Source: Spizellomyces punctatus DAOM BR117 (Eukaryota > Chytridiomycota > Chytridiomycetes > Spizellomycetales > Spizellomycetaceae). From it: a DNA stretch of 64,000 nt. Below are positions 61,601 through 64,000 of this stretch, in pieces; positions within the stretch are counted from its first letter, which is position 1; each line of letters opens with the position of its first letter. The notes under the pieces were generated by a model. That model saw only the letters and a list, made by a program, of their open reading frames with translations, did not search any database and was not told the DNA's origin. Where the stretch lies: assembly GCF_000182565.1 (NCBI RefSeq), contig NW_015971537.1, positions 647,961-711,960 on the forward strand, written 5' to 3'. Position numbers and translations under genes: made by a program.

Positions 61601-62871
61601 ATGCAGTACATGCCCAATGGGTGATAAGATTTTTTTGTGGGTTACCTTTCGTCGTTTGGCAAGTCGCTCGAGTTCCTTGTCGAGTTGTTGGGAGAGGGTA
61701 CCTTGTTTGACGTTTTCAATGACGAGGGATCCAATGGCGTCTCGAAGGACCTCGGATTGCTTTCTAATAACCAACCCAAAAAAGAATATGTTAAATATCG
61801 AATGTCAGCATACCACAAAAAAAACATCAAAACCATTACATGATTTTCTGGGGCATCTCATTTGCTTGCGAAAACGCCGCTGCATGTCGTTCCCGATCCA
61901 TTTCCAATCTCTCAACTTGTTGCATAATCATTTCATACGTTGCATCTTTTTCTTCTTGGTCTTTTTCAAGGTTTTCTACTTGGTGTCTTCGTTGTATGAC
62001 TTCCAACTATACTAAAAACATTAGCGCAAAATGATGCTATTTGTAATGTACTGATATCTTACTTTGAGTTCTTTACTTGATGCAATTAGTTGTGGCTCGA
62101 GCATATCGGCCTTGTGCCGTCGAATCTCGTCAATATCGTCCATGAGTTGCCGTTTCTTTTCTTGTGATTCCGAAATGTCGAGTGTAAGCCGTGATTCACG
62201 CTCTTGGGCGAGTTTGACTTCATTTTCGGCCTACCCCAACCAAAAAAACGACACTTAATACCAAAAAAAAAAAATCCACGCCAACAAATCAAACTAGAAA
62301 ACACCCACTTTGAGTAACTCCCTCTTCAGCTCCCCAATCTCTGTATTCTCCGTAAACTGCTTACTAGCCGTCCGATCAATCTCCAATCTCTGCTTTTGTA
62401 CATCCCCCGCAACATCCTTGACACGCTTAATCAGTGATTTCTCATACTCGGCACACGAAAGGAGAAAAGCATGAAGAGAGCGCATACGAGACTCTAACTG
62501 CGTAATCCTATAAAACATAACATTAGGAAAAACGTTAAAAGCACAAAAGGTGTATGTATTATATTTGGTTCTTACATGGACTCAGGTGCCTTCCCACGAA
62601 GACTTTCCAAAAACTTGAATCCGGGTGAGAATTCTAGGTTGAATAAACCGCCCAGGTAGAATTCCTCATCATTTTCGTCGAGCTCTACTGTGCTTGGACG
62701 AGTTTGGGGGCGACGACGCATATCTTGGGTTGAAGGGGCTGGGTTCATAGAGACTAGATGTGTTTTTTGTTAGGATTTTGGTGTTGTGTGTGAGGTGTGA
62801 TGGTGCGGGGAGGTGTTGTTACCTGGTGTCCCCTCGGTGGCGGACGGGTTCTCGTCGGGGTGATCTGCCAT
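58634..62871 (-). CDS. CCDC146: CCDC146-type coiled-coil flagellar/centriolar protein
   Basis: Long coiled-coil protein of centrioles and axonemal microtubules. It begins MADHPDENPSATEGTP at 62871 and ends RKPVIKPIEI with TAG at 58634-58636. The C-terminal region matches animal CCDC146 almost word for word in order: ANGEPPTPEIEREFIRAEKR, PKPYGGHAPFRPMEKGASMR, FFRKPVIKPIEI. The 59138-59938 segment carries the family's conserved LLDRNDELCILYEKLNLQQE core, and the coiled coil continues through 60.3-62.6 kb in several exons (for example EFYLGGLFNLEFSPGFKFLE near the N-terminus). Introns have AT-rich interiors. Exact splice sites between 59.9 and 62.6 kb were not all fixed. Supports a flagellated organism. 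Confidence 0.87.
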
Positions 62872-63308
62872 CGTCGTGTGCGCGTGTGTATATATGTGTG
62901 TGGTGTTGAATGCGGGGATTGGATGTAGAGATGTAGGCGGTTGAGCTGGTATCCGCCAGAAATAATCTGGGGGTTGTGTGTGTGCTGTTACGCTGCGCGG
63001 TTCAGGATCTGATCAGGTTCGGAGAATACATCTGGTATGCATTGCGTGTTGCATGTGTTGGCTTTAATCATTTGTGATTTAAGTAACCCATTTGTATCAT
63101 GTCTTGTTATCTTTTTCTTTTATTGGAAATGGTGCGAGTGGTTTCCTTGCTGCTCTTGGGGTTTCTGACCTTTAATGAAATGGCTAGTGGAATTTCGGAG
63201 TTGCTGACGTGATGATTACATGATATACTCAAAAGTGATATACCCCATCACAGATCTACAAACTGCGCTCTATATACTGCATCATAAACAACAAAAAGAC
63301 GGTATGTT
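62872..63308. other. Intergenic region upstream of CCDC146
   Basis: About 440 bases between CCDC146 and the 3' end of the FBXW4-like gene, both on the minus strand. GT-rich with TGTGTG runs near 62878-62910 and 62970-62990. No gene seen. Confidence 0.5.
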
Positions 63309-64000
63309 CTATACCATTCCATCCGCAACACACATGCCCACTCCACCATCAACAGCCCCCACAATCCTCACACAATCCATCGCAAGTGCATAAACAGGGG
63401 ACCGTCTCTCAACCAAAAACACTGACCTAACCAACCCACTCATCCTCGCATCCCATATTCGAACCGTAGCATGCCACGCCGTCCCACTTGAAATCAACCA
63501 CGAACCCCCTGCAACAGAGTACACAGCATAGTCATCCGGATCCTCGAAAACTTGCACACAGGTACGTGTGCGCATGTCCCATGTGCGAACTGTACCATCA
63601 AACGACGCAGATAAAAGTGTATGTGGGTCTATCATGTGTGTATCGTATATACTGCTTTTGTGACCATGTAAATCCGCGAGGGGGGTCAGCGAGGTCGGTG
63701 TCACGGCGTACAGACGGAGCGGTGAATTAGAAGAGGTGGGAAAGAGATGGGAGAATCCTACGGCGAGAAGAGAGGGATGTGATGCGAATGTGGTTGTCCA
63801 AGGTCGGTTGCGGTTAAGATCGGGGATGGGAAATATGGAGCTAGTGTCGGGACTCCAAATACGGAAAGTACCATCAAAACTACATGTTAAAAAACGGGTT
63901 TTGGAGATGGGTGTAAGGGATTTCACTGCAGATGTATGCCCGGTAAGATAACCAAGTGGATAAACCGTTGTCGTCCGTTTTCGTCCGTTTCGTCGAGACT
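63309..64000 (-). CDS. FBXW4-like F-box/WD40 protein, 3' part
   Basis: The last part of a WD40 protein whose start lies beyond the window. The frame is open to the edge and reaches a stop at 63309. Visible blocks: LGYLTGHTSAVKSL, TRFLTCSFDGTFRIWSPDTS, LLSASFDGTVRTWDMRTRTC, VQVFEDPDDYAVYSV, SSGTAWHATVRIWDARMSGL and SPVYALAMDCVRIVGAVDGG. The combination FEDPDDYAVYSV with SPVYALAMD is characteristic of FBXW4/dactylin, an SCF ubiquitin-ligase adaptor, but the F-box is not in view. No intron was needed in the visible part. Confidence 0.75.
   Translation of the reverse strand, partial: SRRNGRKRTTTVYPLGYLTGHTSAVKSLTPISKTRFLTCSFDGTFRIWSPDTSSIFPIPDLNRNRPWTTTFASHPSLLAVGFSHLFPTSSNSPLRLYAVTPTSLTPLADLHGHKSSIYDTHMIDPHTLLSASFDGTVRTWDMRTRTCVQVFEDPDDYAVYSVAGGSWLISSGTAWHATVRIWDARMSGLVRSVFLVERRSPVYALAMDCVRIVGAVDGGVGMCVADGMV

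Overview
This window reads as nuclear DNA of a gene-dense, intron-rich fungus, most likely an early-diverging zoosporic (chytrid-type) lineage. Genes lie on both strands with intergenic gaps of roughly 100 to 1,200 bases. Most genes carry many short introns (about 48 to 110 nt) with GT..AG ends. The fungal character comes from the gene set: ILV3-type dihydroxy-acid dehydratase, a secreted aspartic protease, an RMD1/RMD8-family protein, and an Ldb17/Dip1-type SPIN90 domain. The flagellated character comes from an axonemal dynein light chain (DNAL4 type), a CCDC146 homologue and a second basal-body-like coiled-coil protein. No transposon, rRNA operon or CRISPR array was seen.

Layout. 1-13 kb: the 3' part of SNF8/VPS22 (+), ILV3 (-), a DUF2062 membrane protein (+), an RBBP4/MSI1 WD40 histone chaperone (-) divergent from the farnesyltransferase beta subunit (+), a DUF155 RMD-family protein (-), and a SPIN90/Ldb17-domain protein (-). 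13-24.7 kb: an intronless membrane-anchored PQQ-type sugar dehydrogenase (+), a GGCA minisatellite, an aberrant citrate synthase-like gene (+), DNAL4 (+), ELP2 (-), TIM10 (+). 25-39 kb: the very large DOP1/Dopey gene (-), TATDN1 (+), a possible small membrane ORF (+), a pepsin-type aspartic protease (-), SUMO (-). 39-50.8 kb: a kinesin-6-like motor (+), a coiled-coil ciliary-type protein (-), an intronless GNAT acetyltransferase (+), taxilin (+), MRM2-type FtsJ methyltransferase (+). 51-64 kb: a C2H2 zinc-finger gene broken by a 160-base assembly gap (+), a Cu(+)-ATPase with a cysteine-rich N-terminus (-), an intron-containing tRNA-His (+), CCDC146 (-), and the 3' part of an FBXW4-like F-box/WD40 gene (-).

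Most genes are unrelated housekeeping functions: endosomal sorting, branched-chain amino acid synthesis, chromatin, prenylation, tRNA modification, mitochondrial import and rRNA methylation, Golgi/endosome traffic, sumoylation, cytokinesis and flagella. I do not see a multi-gene operon-like system. The most unusual item is the citrate synthase-like protein. It keeps most of the family fold, but the conserved segment carrying the first catalytic histidine (normally PLHGGANE) is replaced by a shorter, histidine-free one. It also carries an extra insertion and a C-terminal extension of about 175 residues. The second is the Cys-rich extension on the copper ATPase. Exon boundaries were inferred by hand from frame, splice consensus and family similarity. 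For the genes where I give an exon list and a residue count, the exons sum to a whole number of codons.
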